A stretch of 64,000 nt of DNA from Clostridium_AM tanneri (GTDB lineage Bacteria; Bacillota; Clostridia; Clostridiales; Clostridiaceae), in NCBI RefSeq assembly GCF_033659955.1, contig NZ_JARUJP010000010.1:1-64000 (forward strand). Direction: 5' to 3'. Below are positions 34,442 to 44,096 of the stretch, piece by piece. Both the position numbers and the translations under genes were made by a program. The notes under the pieces are model-generated. The model saw only the letters and a list, made by a program, of their open reading frames with translations. It had not been told where the DNA came from and ran no database searches. The stretch's first letter is position 1. Every line of letters starts with the position of its first letter.

Positions 34442-35263
34442 ATGTATACTAATAAAGTTAAGAAAAAGGATAGAGCAGCAGAAATTATAAGAGAAAATCA
34501 GAAAAGATTTAGATGTCCTATATGCAGTGGAGATATGACTATAAAAGGTTTTTATAGTTTAGTTTGTGGTTCAAATCACAGCTTTGATATATCAAGGAAG
34601 GGGTATTTAAATATGTTAACTTCCCCATGTAACATTGTATATCCCAAGGAATTATTTGAAGCCAGACATAAGGTTTGTGAAGAGGGGTTCTATGATCAAC
34701 TGATTGATAAAATTATCAATACAATTGAAAAATATAAAAAATCACAAGAGGATAAAAAAGAATTGACTATTTTAGACGCAGGATGTGGTGAAGGGTCTCA
34801 CCTCTATAGAATGTCCCAAAGGATTAAGAAAGATTTAAAATATAACCTGTTTGGAGTTGATATATCAAAGGAAGGAATTAATATTGCCTCAAACAATAGC
34901 AGTGATGTTATCTGGACTGTGGCTGATTTAACAAGGTTGCCCTTTCAGAATAGAAGTTTTGATGTGGTATTAAATATACTTTCTCCTGCTAATTATTTAG
35001 AATTTGATAGGATATTAAATGGTGAGGGAATTATTATAAAGGTAGTTCCAGGGCAGTTATATCTCCAGGAATTAAGACAAGCAATTTATAAAAATAAAAA
35101 GTATTCAAATGACAAGGTAGTAGATTACTTTACAAGTAAATTAGAAGTTGTTCATGTTGAAAATATAAGTTATAAATTTAGTATTGATGATGAACTTTTG
35201 CCTATCCTAATAAAAATGACACCATTAACATGGGGGAGAATGTTGAAGGAAGGGACAATTTGA
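34442..35263 (+). CDS. rlmA: RlmA-type 23S rRNA methyltransferase
   Basis: A 273-residue protein. A zinc ribbon opens it (RCPICSGDM, then LVCGSNHSFD), followed by RKGYLNML and a Rossmann SAM-binding core (ILDAGCGEGSHL) and LNILSPANYLE. This is the RlmA family, which methylates G745 (RlmA I) or G748 (RlmA II/TlrB) in 23S rRNA hairpin 35 within the macrolide tunnel. Which position is methylated cannot be read here. Gram-positive members are normally type II. The upstream leader and terminator suggest antibiotic-induced expression. GAGGTG lies 11 bases before the ATG, a wide spacing. Confidence 0.85.
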   Translation: MYTNKVKKKDRAAEIIRENQKRFRCPICSGDMTIKGFYSLVCGSNHSFDISRKGYLNMLTSPCNIVYPKELFEARHKVCEEGFYDQLIDKIINTIEKYKKSQEDKKELTILDAGCGEGSHLYRMSQRIKKDLKYNLFGVDISKEGINIASNNSSDVIWTVADLTRLPFQNRSFDVVLNILSPANYLEFDRILNGEGIIIKVVPGQLYLQELRQAIYKNKKYSNDKVVDYFTSKLEVVHVENISYKFSIDDELLPILIKMTPLTWGRMLKEGTI

Positions 35264-35364
35264 GTAAGTTAGATGTTTCAGCTATAACGGTGGATTTGAC
35301 CATACTTGTTGGAAAGAAGAAAAGTAATACTGATAATTTGGATAGAGAGGAAATTAAAATATAA
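35260..35364 (+). CDS. Possible 34-residue peptide
   Basis: A TTG-started frame overlaps the rlmA stop by 4 bases and follows AAGGAAGGGA by 6 bases, so translation is plausible. The product (MSKLDVSAITVDLTILVGKK start) has no family I recognise and could be the stub of a deleted gene. Confidence 0.3.
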   Translation: MSKLDVSAITVDLTILVGKKKSNTDNLDREEIKI

Positions 35365-35412
35365 TTGACATTATGTTTAATAAATTTGGGTTGAGCAAAG
35401 GAGAGGATAAAT

Positions 35413-36222
35413 TTGATACCAAAAATTCATCAAGATTTCATAGACAAAACAATTCAACTATTAAAGTATGATTGTAGAATTCTAGGTGTTGCAGCAGGAG
35501 GTTCATATATTACAAATAGTTTAGATGAATTTTCTGATATTGATCTTATAATTGCTGTGGAATCTAGTTGTTATGAACAGATAATGAAAGAAAGAAAAGA
35601 AATCGCTGGTAAGCTTGGGAATCTTCTTTCTGCATTTACTGGTGAACATGTAGGTGAGCCAAGGCTGCTTATATGCCTATACGGACCGCCATTGCTGCAT
35701 GTGGACTTGAAATTCGTTGCTTTAGCGGATATTGGCAAAAGAGTAGAAGATCCAGTAATTTTATGGGAAAGAGATAATGCAATAACGGATGCATTAAAGT
35801 TAGGGGAAGCTAAGTTTCCAGCTCCTGACTTACAGTGGATTGAAGATAGGTTTTGGGTTTGGATTCATTATGGTACAGTAAAGATTGGAAGAGGTGAAAT
35901 TTTCGAAGCAATAGAATTTATTTCATTTATGAGACAGACAGTCATTGGTCCATTATTACTAATGAAAAATGGGAAACTTCCTCGTGGTGTGAGGAAAATT
36001 GAAACTGATGCGCCTAATGATTTGTTCATGCTTAAGGAAACTATTGCCACATATGATGCTAAAAGCTGTGTTAGAGCAATACAGGGGATAATAAGGCTTT
36101 ATGTGGATTTACGTGATCAGCTTTCAGATAATGAGCTTATAAGGCGCTCTGAAGCAGAAAAATACACAAAAGATTATTTAAATGAGATTAGAAACCGGCT
36201 TACGATACATTTAAGGAATTAA
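35413..36222 (+). CDS. Nucleotidyltransferase-domain protein
   Basis: A 269-residue protein. The nucleotidyltransferase motif is GGSYITNSLDEFSDIDLII (about residues 31-49, GG/GS then D-x-D), with a third acidic residue in HVDLKFVAL. The C-terminal half is helical, as in kanamycin/aminoglycoside-type nucleotidyltransferases. It might modify an antibiotic by adding AMP, but the substrate cannot be told, and general-purpose members of this fold are common. TTG start with GAGAGG upstream. Last gene of a block with rph-like, MFS and rlmA genes. Confidence 0.65.
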   Translation: MIPKIHQDFIDKTIQLLKYDCRILGVAAGGSYITNSLDEFSDIDLIIAVESSCYEQIMKERKEIAGKLGNLLSAFTGEHVGEPRLLICLYGPPLLHVDLKFVALADIGKRVEDPVILWERDNAITDALKLGEAKFPAPDLQWIEDRFWVWIHYGTVKIGRGEIFEAIEFISFMRQTVIGPLLLMKNGKLPRGVRKIETDAPNDLFMLKETIATYDAKSCVRAIQGIIRLYVDLRDQLSDNELIRRSEAEKYTKDYLNEIRNRLTIHLRN

Positions 36223-36250
36223 TACAAGAGCTAGGCGTTTAAACAAAATA

Positions 36251-36297
36251 ACAGTCATAAGACATATAAATGGTAGATAATGTCTTATGACTGTTTT
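36251..36297. terminator. Convergent terminator
   Basis: ACAGTCATAAGACAT pairs with ATGTCTTATGACTGT, followed by TTTTTGC. It lies between the nucleotidyltransferase gene and the minus-strand lipoprotein gene. Confidence 0.85.
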
Positions 36298-36327
36298 TGC
36301 ACATATGAAATATACTGAAAAATTAAA

Positions 36328-37041
36328 TCACCATTCTCTTCCGGGATCATCTGCCATAAGGTTAACAGTTCCTTTTGGATATAACACAGAATAATGGCTT
36401 AATAAAGGGTTTGGGTTTTTGCTTGTAGGCTCTGGAAATACAAGCAGTATTTTAAAATTATTATTTACTACATAACCAATTATTTCTTCACCCTTTACTT
36501 TAACATCATAGGAAGGCTTACCGAAGACTTCTTTTACTTTAGAAAGGGATACTTTCTTTATTTTATCATCAAAGGACCTAACTTCGAATATTTGAGAGCC
36601 TTTGTTAAACCCAAAAGCTAAATTATGCTTTGTATATGTGGCATAAGTTCCTTTAGCAGCAGAAACCCAATCTGATTTGTCAGGTTTTCCCCACTTTTTC
36701 TCTATGTCATCAATAACAGTAGTCTTAGCCGGAAACTGGCAGTTAACAACTTTTCCTTCCTTAGCTAATTCCATAATATTTAATAAAATAGTTTTTGAAG
36801 AATCATCTTGAGCAGGGGATTCTTTAGAAGCATTATTGGAATTAGGGGATGAGGTATTAGTATCTGAAGCAGAGTCGCTAATATCGGATGACTGATTAAT
36901 ATCCGTACCGTTATTATTAGGAGTGTTTCCTGTGGCATTTTCTGTTTGTTTAGTAAACTTAGAACATCCTGTCATTAGAGTAATAAATACAATAGATGCA
37001 ATTATCAATTTTATAGAAAAACCTTTTTTCCATAAAAACAT
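36328..37041 (-). CDS. YjgB-like (DUF4309) lipoprotein
   Basis: A 237-residue lipoprotein. Signal peptide residues 1-26 with lipobox LMTGC, then a Ser/Asn/Asp-rich linker (about 30-75), then a DUF4309-type domain (MELAKEGKVVNCQFPAKTTV, DIEKKWGKPDKSDWV, LSKVKEVFGKPSYDV). RBS AAGGAGGG precedes the ATG. Family members are extracellular and of unknown function. Located alone between two convergent/divergent genes. Confidence 0.8.
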   Translation of the reverse strand: MFLWKKGFSIKLIIASIVFITLMTGCSKFTKQTENATGNTPNNNGTDINQSSDISDSASDTNTSSPNSNNASKESPAQDDSSKTILLNIMELAKEGKVVNCQFPAKTTVIDDIEKKWGKPDKSDWVSAAKGTYATYTKHNLAFGFNKGSQIFEVRSFDDKIKKVSLSKVKEVFGKPSYDVKVKGEEIIGYVVNNNFKILLVFPEPTSKNPNPLLSHYSVLYPKGTVNLMADDPGREW

Positions 37042-37262
37042 AATATAGCCCTCCTTGTGAACTTAATGTTAAAGATAACCAGCAACATTAATAGTATCAC
37101 TTAATTAGACGAAAGTATAAGCGCTTTTGTTTCACAGAAATATTTTTTTGTTTTCGAAATTTGATCTTTGCTTATTCACTTAGAAGGAAGTAGCACTTAT
37201 GGGAATGTCTCATATACTAATATGATGAGATTTATAATCACAGCAATATAAAGGAGTATTAC

Positions 37263-37838
37263 ATGTATAATAAGCAATTTTTCTCTTGTCCTTACTACAG
37301 GAATCAAGCTGCTTACCCTTTCTTTAATGCACAGTGGAGAGCTAATGCACAAAAGTTTGCAGCTGTTAGTGGTACCGTTACGAGAATTGAGGATTTTAAC
37401 TTAGGTCAAGATGGTGCATCAGCAGGTTGCTATAAATTAATGTCGCTAGAAAGTAAGGATGTGGGTCCTGTAAATTTTGTGATATCCACGGAAACTTACT
37501 TTGTAGATCATAAAGTGGTTGATGTAGGAGACGAGGTAACTGGATTTTATGATGCAAATGCACCTGCCATTCTTATTTATCCTCCTCAATATCCTGCAAT
37601 TGTTATAGCAAAAGACACAGAATATGAAAAAGTTGCGGTAGACTATTTTGATAATCAACTTATAAGCAGCGATGGAAACTTGAAACTAAATATAGCGCCA
37701 TCTACTGAGATAATTCTCACAAATGACCAGCCCTTTAACAGATACCCTGGAAATAGAAATCTAATTGTTGTCTATGGACCTACAACCAAGAGCATACCTG
37801 CTCAAACTACTCCATATAAAATTATTGTTCTTTGCTAA
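37263..37838 (+). CDS. Conserved clostridial protein of unknown function
   Basis: A 191-residue protein with no signal peptide and no membrane segment. It starts MYNKQFFSCPYYRNQ, has SGTVTRIEDFNLGQDGASAG and GDEVTGFYDANAPAILIYPP, and ends with YKIIVLC. Beta-strand periodicity suggests a small barrel or OB-like fold. I recognise it only as a type common in clostridia. It may be spore- or surface-associated, but nothing in the sequence proves it. RBS AAAGGAG precedes the ATG. Confidence 0.6.
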   Translation: MYNKQFFSCPYYRNQAAYPFFNAQWRANAQKFAAVSGTVTRIEDFNLGQDGASAGCYKLMSLESKDVGPVNFVISTETYFVDHKVVDVGDEVTGFYDANAPAILIYPPQYPAIVIAKDTEYEKVAVDYFDNQLISSDGNLKLNIAPSTEIILTNDQPFNRYPGNRNLIVVYGPTTKSIPAQTTPYKIIVLC

Positions 37839-37934
37839 ATTAAGATATGCTAAGTGAAAAACTATCTTAATGCTGCTTATACACTTATCACAGACCAAAT
37901 TCCTATAAAAGAGCAAAATAAAACCTTAAAGATA

Positions 37935-38002
37935 TTCCGTATAGAAATGATTTTGATAACTTATAATAATTCTAGAAAATTTAAATTTCACTCTATACGG
38001 AA
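37935..38002 (+). repeat. Inverted repeat masking an RBS
   Basis: TTCCGTATAGA (37935-37945) and TCTATACGGAA (37992-38002) are perfect inverted copies 46 bases apart. The second arm runs into the GAAGAAGGGG ribosome binding site of the PTP/GxGYxYP gene, so pairing could hinder its translation. Confidence 0.6.
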
Positions 38003-38014
38003 GAAGGGGTTAAA

Positions 38015-40486
38015 TTGCACAAAAAACCGAAAGTAGTCAGGTCTATTTTATTCACACTGTTGTTAACCTTTATTTCATCTTTGCTATTATTAAATAAAGG
38101 TGTTCTAGCTGAAGATTCTAGCGGTAATACTGTAAATCTTGTGCTAGATGCAATAAATTACAACGACATACTACCAAAAAACTTTCGAAAGACTACAGAC
38201 CTAAAAGTCTTAGAAAGTAAGAAGGATCTAAACTTAAAAGGATTAGATAAGTTGAATATTTCTGGAAGTCAACAATTTTCAGGAAACAATCTTCCTCTTT
38301 TAGTTAAGGCCATTGGAACTTCAATGCCTATAACTGTAATGGATTTAAGGCAGGAGTCCCATGGATTTATCAATGGATATGCAGTTAGCTGGGCTGATGC
38401 GAGAAACAATGCTAACGTAGGTTTAACAAAGGAACAGGTTCTATCAGATGAAGCTAATAAACTAAAAAGTATTAAATTAAATGAGCCTATTAGTTTTTAT
38501 AATCATCCAAAGGTAACAATAACTCCAACAAAGGTTCAAGATGAAAAACAGCTTGTTACATCCAATTCTCTATCCTATAATAGAATAACCGTTAGAGATG
38601 GTGGAATACCTACAGATGACATGGTTGATTATTTCATTGAATCTGTAAAAACTCTACCTAAAGATTCTTGGTTACACTTCCATTGTAAGCAGGGCATAGG
38701 AAGAACTAGTACTTTTATGATTATGTATGATATGACTAGAAACTATAAAGAAGTTAATGCGGATAATATTATAAAAAGACAAATAGCATTGGCAAACTAT
38801 AAAGAAAGCACTGAAGAATCTTTTTATAGTGATGAAAGAATGAATTTTTTACAAAAGTTTTATGAGTACTGCCAAAAAAATGGAGATTCCTTTAATGTAA
38901 AATGGAGCCAGTGGAAAAAGTCTTCCAGTACTAGCAGCACAGCGGCTTTTTCTGCTAGTCCTACCTTAGAAAATACTTCTAGCTATATAAAAAATTCAAT
39001 AACTCCTACGTCTTTGTATGTTGTTTCTCAAGATTCAATGACACCTAGTGAAAGAACAATGGTAACTACCCTTCAAGGGGTAGTTAATAACCATTGTTCT
39101 TCTCAAATATATACACTTAATTCTTCCCAGCCTGATTATAAGATATGGCTTCAGGACTTAAAAGATAATTATAAGGTTTCTTATAAAATCCTTTCAGATC
39201 CCTGGGAATTACTAACCATATATAAAGATTACATAGATGGATATGTGCTTTATAGTAAAAAAGCACAAAAGGATCCCTCAATAAATAATGCCTGTTCTCT
39301 TGCTTCGTTAAATAAAGCTATAGCTATTGATGAATCTATAGAATCTAAAGTAAGGCAAAAGGGCATTACAAAAATTATTGGAGATTGTAGAAATACAGGT
39401 GAGAGTTGGGCTTATGATAACCTATGGAACAAAGGATTAAATCATTCACTGGTAATTCAGCTTTCTCCTGATAAAGCTAGTCCATTAAGAGATTATGCTG
39501 TAATGACAAAGTCCTTGGTATTTTATGAGGATAGTATAAAAGATACAGCTCTAAGAGATAGGATATTTTCTTCTATGAAGGATAATGCTATATGTTTAGG
39601 TTGGGGTCCCGATGAATTTACTAATGTAAGCACAGCATCGAAACATGGTGTAAGTGTAGTTGCTGCAGATTGGTCATATAACTTAACTACATTAAGTGCT
39701 TTTCCCTCATTACCTGTCACTAAAAAAACTTCATTAACAATTCCTAAAGAAGATAATGTTCATTATGTAACTTTCATCATGTCTGATGGAGATAATCAGC
39801 AGTGGAATCTTGGAATTAACTATGGTTCTTCTAAATGGTTTGGCTTTCCTAATAAAGATAAGCTCAATTTAGGATGGTCTATGAGTCCTTCTTTATATTA
39901 CCTGTCTCCTACTGTTTTCAACCTATACTATAAAGCCATAAATACTAAAAAGACTAACAATAACTTTATTGTTTCACCTTCTGGAAATGGATATATGTAT
40001 CCAAGTAAATTTAACAGTAATAAATTAAACAGTTATATTAATACATTAAATGATTATATGGAAAAATTGCAGGAAAAGTATGTAGCAATTATAGACGATT
40101 CAGCTTTTAATAAAATTGACCTTTGGGATAAGTTTACTGAAAAATCAAATATCCAAGGATTATTTTATCTGGATTACCACAGGCACGATAACTATCATGG
40201 AAAAATTTTATGGTCTAATAATAAGCCTTTAGTTTCCTGTAGGGATTTGCTTTGGAGTGGTATTCAAAATGAAGATGAATTAGTAAGAAAAATTAATGAT
40301 AGGGTTAATTTAGGACAAATTGATGTTACTAGTCCGGAGGCTTATAGCTTTGTTTATGTTCATGTTTGGAGCAAAGGTGTTAGTAATGTAGAAGAAGTGG
40401 TAAAAAAGTTAGAACAAAATCCTACAGTAAGAGTAGTTACTCCTGAAATATTTATGAAATTGATAAAAGAGAATGTTAAGCACTAG
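38015..40486 (+). CDS. Secreted PTP-phytase / GxGYxYP fusion
   Basis: An 823-residue secreted protein. A signal peptide covers residues 1-32 (SILFTLLLTFISSLLLLNKG, cleavage after VLA). Residues about 40-300 form a PTP-like phytase/inositol phosphatase domain with the C-x5-R loop HCKQGIGRTST. Residues about 330-820 match GxGYxYP proteins (VSPSGNGYMYPSKFN, FIMSDGDNQQWNLG), a putative glycoside hydrolase-like family with a partly TIM-barrel fold. TTG start with AAGGGG upstream. A phosphate ester would be removed by one half and a glycan handled by the other; substrates are unknown. Confidence 0.8.
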   Translation: MHKKPKVVRSILFTLLLTFISSLLLLNKGVLAEDSSGNTVNLVLDAINYNDILPKNFRKTTDLKVLESKKDLNLKGLDKLNISGSQQFSGNNLPLLVKAIGTSMPITVMDLRQESHGFINGYAVSWADARNNANVGLTKEQVLSDEANKLKSIKLNEPISFYNHPKVTITPTKVQDEKQLVTSNSLSYNRITVRDGGIPTDDMVDYFIESVKTLPKDSWLHFHCKQGIGRTSTFMIMYDMTRNYKEVNADNIIKRQIALANYKESTEESFYSDERMNFLQKFYEYCQKNGDSFNVKWSQWKKSSSTSSTAAFSASPTLENTSSYIKNSITPTSLYVVSQDSMTPSERTMVTTLQGVVNNHCSSQIYTLNSSQPDYKIWLQDLKDNYKVSYKILSDPWELLTIYKDYIDGYVLYSKKAQKDPSINNACSLASLNKAIAIDESIESKVRQKGITKIIGDCRNTGESWAYDNLWNKGLNHSLVIQLSPDKASPLRDYAVMTKSLVFYEDSIKDTALRDRIFSSMKDNAICLGWGPDEFTNVSTASKHGVSVVAADWSYNLTTLSAFPSLPVTKKTSLTIPKEDNVHYVTFIMSDGDNQQWNLGINYGSSKWFGFPNKDKLNLGWSMSPSLYYLSPTVFNLYYKAINTKKTNNNFIVSPSGNGYMYPSKFNSNKLNSYINTLNDYMEKLQEKYVAIIDDSAFNKIDLWDKFTEKSNIQGLFYLDYHRHDNYHGKILWSNNKPLVSCRDLLWSGIQNEDELVRKINDRVNLGQIDVTSPEAYSFVYVHVWSKGVSNVEEVVKKLEQNPTVRVVTPEIFMKLIKENVKH

Positions 40487-40522
40487 GATTTCTGAAAGGA
40501 GTATCAATTCCATAACTTTAAA

Positions 40523-40568
40523 AAATTTTAAGCCAATGCTTAATAACACTAAGTATTGGCTTAAAATT
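40523..40568. repeat. Dispersed palindrome, copy 2
   Basis: Core AAGCCAATGCTTA pairs with TAAGTATTGGCTT, and the flanking AAATTTTA/TAAAATTT extends the stem to about 20 bp. It is 40 bases after the PTP/GxGYxYP stop and works as a terminator with TTTTTT behind. Confidence 0.85.
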
Positions 40569-40773
40569 TTTTAATTATGTTATACCAAAATTGGTGTTAT
40601 TTATTGGCAAATGTTGTTCGTTAATTTATAATCATATATGGAGAAAATGTTAAAGGCAACAACAATATTGTCATTTATTTTTAAAGTATTAACAATTTGC
40701 GGGGTAATGGATATACTAAAACAAATATATGTTGCAAAAATAAAAAGTTTATAAGACTTAGGGGGGGCCTATC

Positions 40774-41619
40774 ATGATTGAAAATGAAATATTAAGAAGG
40801 TACTGTGATGAAATTGCACCTGTGTTTATAGCAATGTTGCCTAGAGACAATCTAGTGTTCTGTATAACAGATGAAGAAACAGTTTGTATTTACGAATACC
40901 AAGGCAAAAACTCTGCTAATCAACAAGTAAAAGGCAAAGCTATGAGAGAAGTTATGCCGCCGTATATAGCTCAAAGTTTTGAAAAGGCACTGAAAGGAAA
41001 TGTTATATCAGAGACAATAGACAAAAGCATAATGGGCATGTCATTTAGAAATTATATATCACCTATAAAAGATGGGGAAAAGGTGATAGGATTATGCATA
41101 ATATGTCTTGTAGTTGAAAATGTAAATGTATTGCATAATATTAGTGATAATTTAGTATCTACATCAGAAGAAATAGTAGCAACATCAGAGGAAATAGCTA
41201 ACTCAGCAAATGAATTGTCAAAATCTATAGAAGACCTAAGAGGATATAGTGACGATGTGACAGAACAAATAGGAAAGACTAATAATATTTTACAGTTCAT
41301 AGAAGAAGTAGCATCCCAATCAAATTTATTAGGTTTAAATGCTGCTATTGAGGCGGCTCGTGCAGGGGAGCATGGTCGTGGTTTTTCTGTTGTAGCTGAA
41401 GAAATAAGAAAGATGGCAACTAACAGTAAATCATCTGTTACAAAAATAACGGATATACTGCAATCAATAAAGCAGCAAAACGATAGAATGTCTGATAAGA
41501 TAAATGACATAACTGAATTATCCAGCCAGCAGGCAGCTTCAACAGAAGAAATAACAGCTTCAATGTCTAGTCTGACAAAGTCAGCTGAAGACTTAAATAA
41601 TATAGCAAATACACTGTAG
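40774..41619 (+). CDS. Soluble methyl-accepting chemotaxis-like protein
   Basis: A 281-residue protein without membrane helices. Residues 1-115 form a sensor domain resembling PAS (FCITDEETVCIYEYQG, FRNYISPIKDGEKVIGLC). The rest is an MCP signalling hairpin with the tip SNLLGLNAAIEAARAGEHGRGFSVVAEEIRKMA. Tip sequence suggests it can join CheA/CheW arrays in the cytoplasm. RBS GGGGGGG precedes the ATG. A close paralogue of the same build is at 58.5 kb. Confidence 0.85.
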   Translation: MIENEILRRYCDEIAPVFIAMLPRDNLVFCITDEETVCIYEYQGKNSANQQVKGKAMREVMPPYIAQSFEKALKGNVISETIDKSIMGMSFRNYISPIKDGEKVIGLCIICLVVENVNVLHNISDNLVSTSEEIVATSEEIANSANELSKSIEDLRGYSDDVTEQIGKTNNILQFIEEVASQSNLLGLNAAIEAARAGEHGRGFSVVAEEIRKMATNSKSSVTKITDILQSIKQQNDRMSDKINDITELSSQQAASTEEITASMSSLTKSAEDLNNIANTL

Positions 41620-41683
41620 AATATATATTCAGTCAGTGTTAAATTGAAAGTTAAAAAAGTAATAATAGTAAATAAAAATTTTT

Positions 41684-41733
41684 GGAGATGTCTTAAAATG
41701 CACATATATGTATTTTGAGACATCTCCTTTTTT
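41684..41733 (+). terminator. Terminator after MCP-like gene
   Basis: GGAGATGTCT..AAAAT pairs with ATTTTGAGACATCTCC, followed by TTTTTT. The next 220 bases before the catalase gene hold a TTAGAAATTTTCTAA near-palindrome (41764-41778) and a short ORF. Confidence 0.85.
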
Positions 41734-41795
41734 CATACCTAAAAACAAAGAATGCTGTCGCACTTAGAAATTTTCTAATTATGGGAGGGCCTCTT

Positions 41796-41831
41796 ATGAT
41801 TTCCAAAAAACCCTACTTACTAAGCAAGTAG
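41796..41831 (+). other. Eleven-codon ORF in catalase leader
   Basis: GGGAGG precedes an ATG-started frame, MISKKPYLLSK, and a stop, 123 bases before the catalase gene. It may be a leader peptide or a chance frame. The RBS is good but no attenuator hairpin is visible after it. Confidence 0.25.
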
Positions 41832-41954
41832 AAGAAAAAAGGTTTAATAAAATATAAATTGTAAAATGCATAGACTATACCAATATAAACAAATAATAGA
41901 TAAATAGATTTATATTAAATTATCTTTGCTAAAACATATGAAAGGATTGGTAAG

Positions 41955-44096
41955 ATGGATTCTATGCAAAAGTATAATCAGACGAAGATATATGAAGGTG
42001 CTAAGAATGATCAGCTACAGACTTTTCGTTCAAACCACACCGATCAAAAACTTACAACAAATCAAGCAGTAAAGGTAATAAATACTGATGATTCACTAAA
42101 GGCTGGAAGTAGAGGGCCTACACTGATAGAGGACTTTCATTTTCGTGAGAAACTAACTCATTTTGACCATGAGAGGATACCAGAGCGGGTTGTCCATGCA
42201 CGTGGCTTTGGAGTCCATGGATATTTTCAGGCTTATGAGTCCATGGCACAATATACTAAAGCTAAGTTTTTACAAGATCCATCAGTTAAAACACCGGTAT
42301 TTGTAAGATTTTCAACTGTCGTAGGATCCCGGGGGTCAGCAGATACCGTTCGTGATGTTCGAGGTTTTGCCACAAAGTTTTATACTGAGGATGGAAACTA
42401 TGATTTAGTAGGAAATAATATGCCAGTATTTTTTATTCAGGATGCTATAAAGTTCCCAGATATGGTTCATGCTATTAAACCGGAACCCCATAATGAAATA
42501 CCACAGGCTTCATCGGCACATGATACCTTCTGGGATTTTGTCGTAAATACTCCTGAAACCGCACATATGATAATGTGGTTATTATCAGATAGAGCTATAC
42601 CTAGAAGCTTTCGTATGATGGAGGGTTTTGGAGTTAATACATTTAGATTTATTAACGCTGAAGGTAAAGGTCGTTTTGTAAAATTTCATTGGAAGCCTTT
42701 GCTTGGTGTACACTCATTAGTGTGGGATGAAGCACAAAAACTGGCAGGTAAAGACCCAGACTATAATAGAAGAGATATTTGGGATGCCATTAATATGGGA
42801 GAATTTCCAGAGTATGAATTGGGAGTACAAATGATTGATGAGGAAGACGAGTTTAAATTTGGCTTTGACATATTAGATGCAACGAAAATATGGCCTGAAG
42901 AAACAATTCCAGTAAAAATAATTGGTAAAATGACACTAAATCGTAATGTAGATAATTTTTTTGCAGAGACAGAACAAGTGGCTTTTTGCGCTGGAAATGT
43001 TGTACCAGGAATAGATTTTACCAATGATCCTCTACTACAAGGCAGATTATTTTCATATTTAGATACTCAGCTTATTAGATTGGGAGGGCCTAATTTTCAT
43101 GAAATACCTATTAATAGGCCAATAGCTCCTGTACATAACAATCAACGTGATGGTTATCATAGAATGACAATAGATCAAGGAACTGTAAGCTATCATCCCA
43201 ATTCAATTCAAAAGAATACACCTGAATCTGCTTCAGATGCTGATAATGGTTATTTACACTATGCAGAGAAAGTTGATGGAAAGAAAATAAGAGAGCGTAG
43301 CGAATCCTTCAGGGATAACTACAGTCAGGCTACTCTTTTCTGGAATAGTATGTCTGAGCCTGAAAAGCAGCATATTATTGACGCATTCCATTTCGAGGTT
43401 GGTTCAGTAAATGATAAATATATTAGACAGCGTGTAGTTGATATGTTTAATAATGTTGATGGTCAATTGGCAACTGAGATTGCAAAGGGAATTGGGGCAA
43501 CGCCACCAAAAACCGCAGGAAAAGCAGGAGTTACAGCTTCTTCACCAGCTGTTAGTCAAGCAAATACTATTAAGACTGCCAAGACTAGAAAAGTAGCAAT
43601 TCTTGTTGATAACGGATTTAATTACACGGAGTTGATGCAGTTTATGGATGCAATGAAAAATGCAGGGGTAAATACAGAGATAGTTAGTAAAAATTTAGGT
43701 ATGATTACAAGTGAGGATGGCAAACAAATAGAAGTTGGTAAGAACTTTCTTAAGGCTGCTTCTGTTATGTATGATGCGGTGTATGTCACTGGTGGCAGAC
43801 AAAGTGCAGATAGCTTACTAAAACAAGGAGATGCTCTGCACTTTGTTAATGAAGCCTTTAAGCACGCTAAAGCAGTTGGTGCCACTAATGAAGGTGTTGA
43901 TTTGCTAGCAGCTTCTCAAATACAAGGAGTTGCTACTGCAGGGACTGAGAACAATGGAGAGCTAGTAACAGAACTTGGTGTGGTAACAGTAAGAAATGCT
44001 ACGGACCTTAATCCTTTTAATGGAGAGTTTATTAAGGCTATTGCTGAGCATCGACATTGGGCAAGAAAAAATCAAAAGGATATAGTACCTGCTTAA
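41955..44096 (+). CDS. katE: Large-subunit (clade II) catalase
   Basis: A 713-residue catalase. The heme-pocket His is in VVHARGFGVHGYFQ (H81). The Asn is in DLVGNNMPVFFIQD and the proximal Tyr in FSYLDTQLIRLGG. Residues about 545-713 form the DJ-1/PfpI-like C-terminal domain (RKVAILVDNGFNYTELMQF) that marks the large type, as in HPII. It breaks down hydrogen peroxide. Unusual for strict anaerobes but found in several clostridia. RBS AAAGGATTGG precedes the ATG. No clear PerR box was found. Confidence 0.95.
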   Translation: MDSMQKYNQTKIYEGAKNDQLQTFRSNHTDQKLTTNQAVKVINTDDSLKAGSRGPTLIEDFHFREKLTHFDHERIPERVVHARGFGVHGYFQAYESMAQYTKAKFLQDPSVKTPVFVRFSTVVGSRGSADTVRDVRGFATKFYTEDGNYDLVGNNMPVFFIQDAIKFPDMVHAIKPEPHNEIPQASSAHDTFWDFVVNTPETAHMIMWLLSDRAIPRSFRMMEGFGVNTFRFINAEGKGRFVKFHWKPLLGVHSLVWDEAQKLAGKDPDYNRRDIWDAINMGEFPEYELGVQMIDEEDEFKFGFDILDATKIWPEETIPVKIIGKMTLNRNVDNFFAETEQVAFCAGNVVPGIDFTNDPLLQGRLFSYLDTQLIRLGGPNFHEIPINRPIAPVHNNQRDGYHRMTIDQGTVSYHPNSIQKNTPESASDADNGYLHYAEKVDGKKIRERSESFRDNYSQATLFWNSMSEPEKQHIIDAFHFEVGSVNDKYIRQRVVDMFNNVDGQLATEIAKGIGATPPKTAGKAGVTASSPAVSQANTIKTAKTRKVAILVDNGFNYTELMQFMDAMKNAGVNTEIVSKNLGMITSEDGKQIEVGKNFLKAASVMYDAVYVTGGRQSADSLLKQGDALHFVNEAFKHAKAVGATNEGVDLLAASQIQGVATAGTENNGELVTELGVVTVRNATDLNPFNGEFIKAIAEHRHWARKNQKDIVPA

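Noticed and set aside
41052..41723. 223-residue minus-strand frame over the MCP-like gene
   Set aside because: Antisense shadow of a clear MCP domain; no RBS and it covers the terminator.
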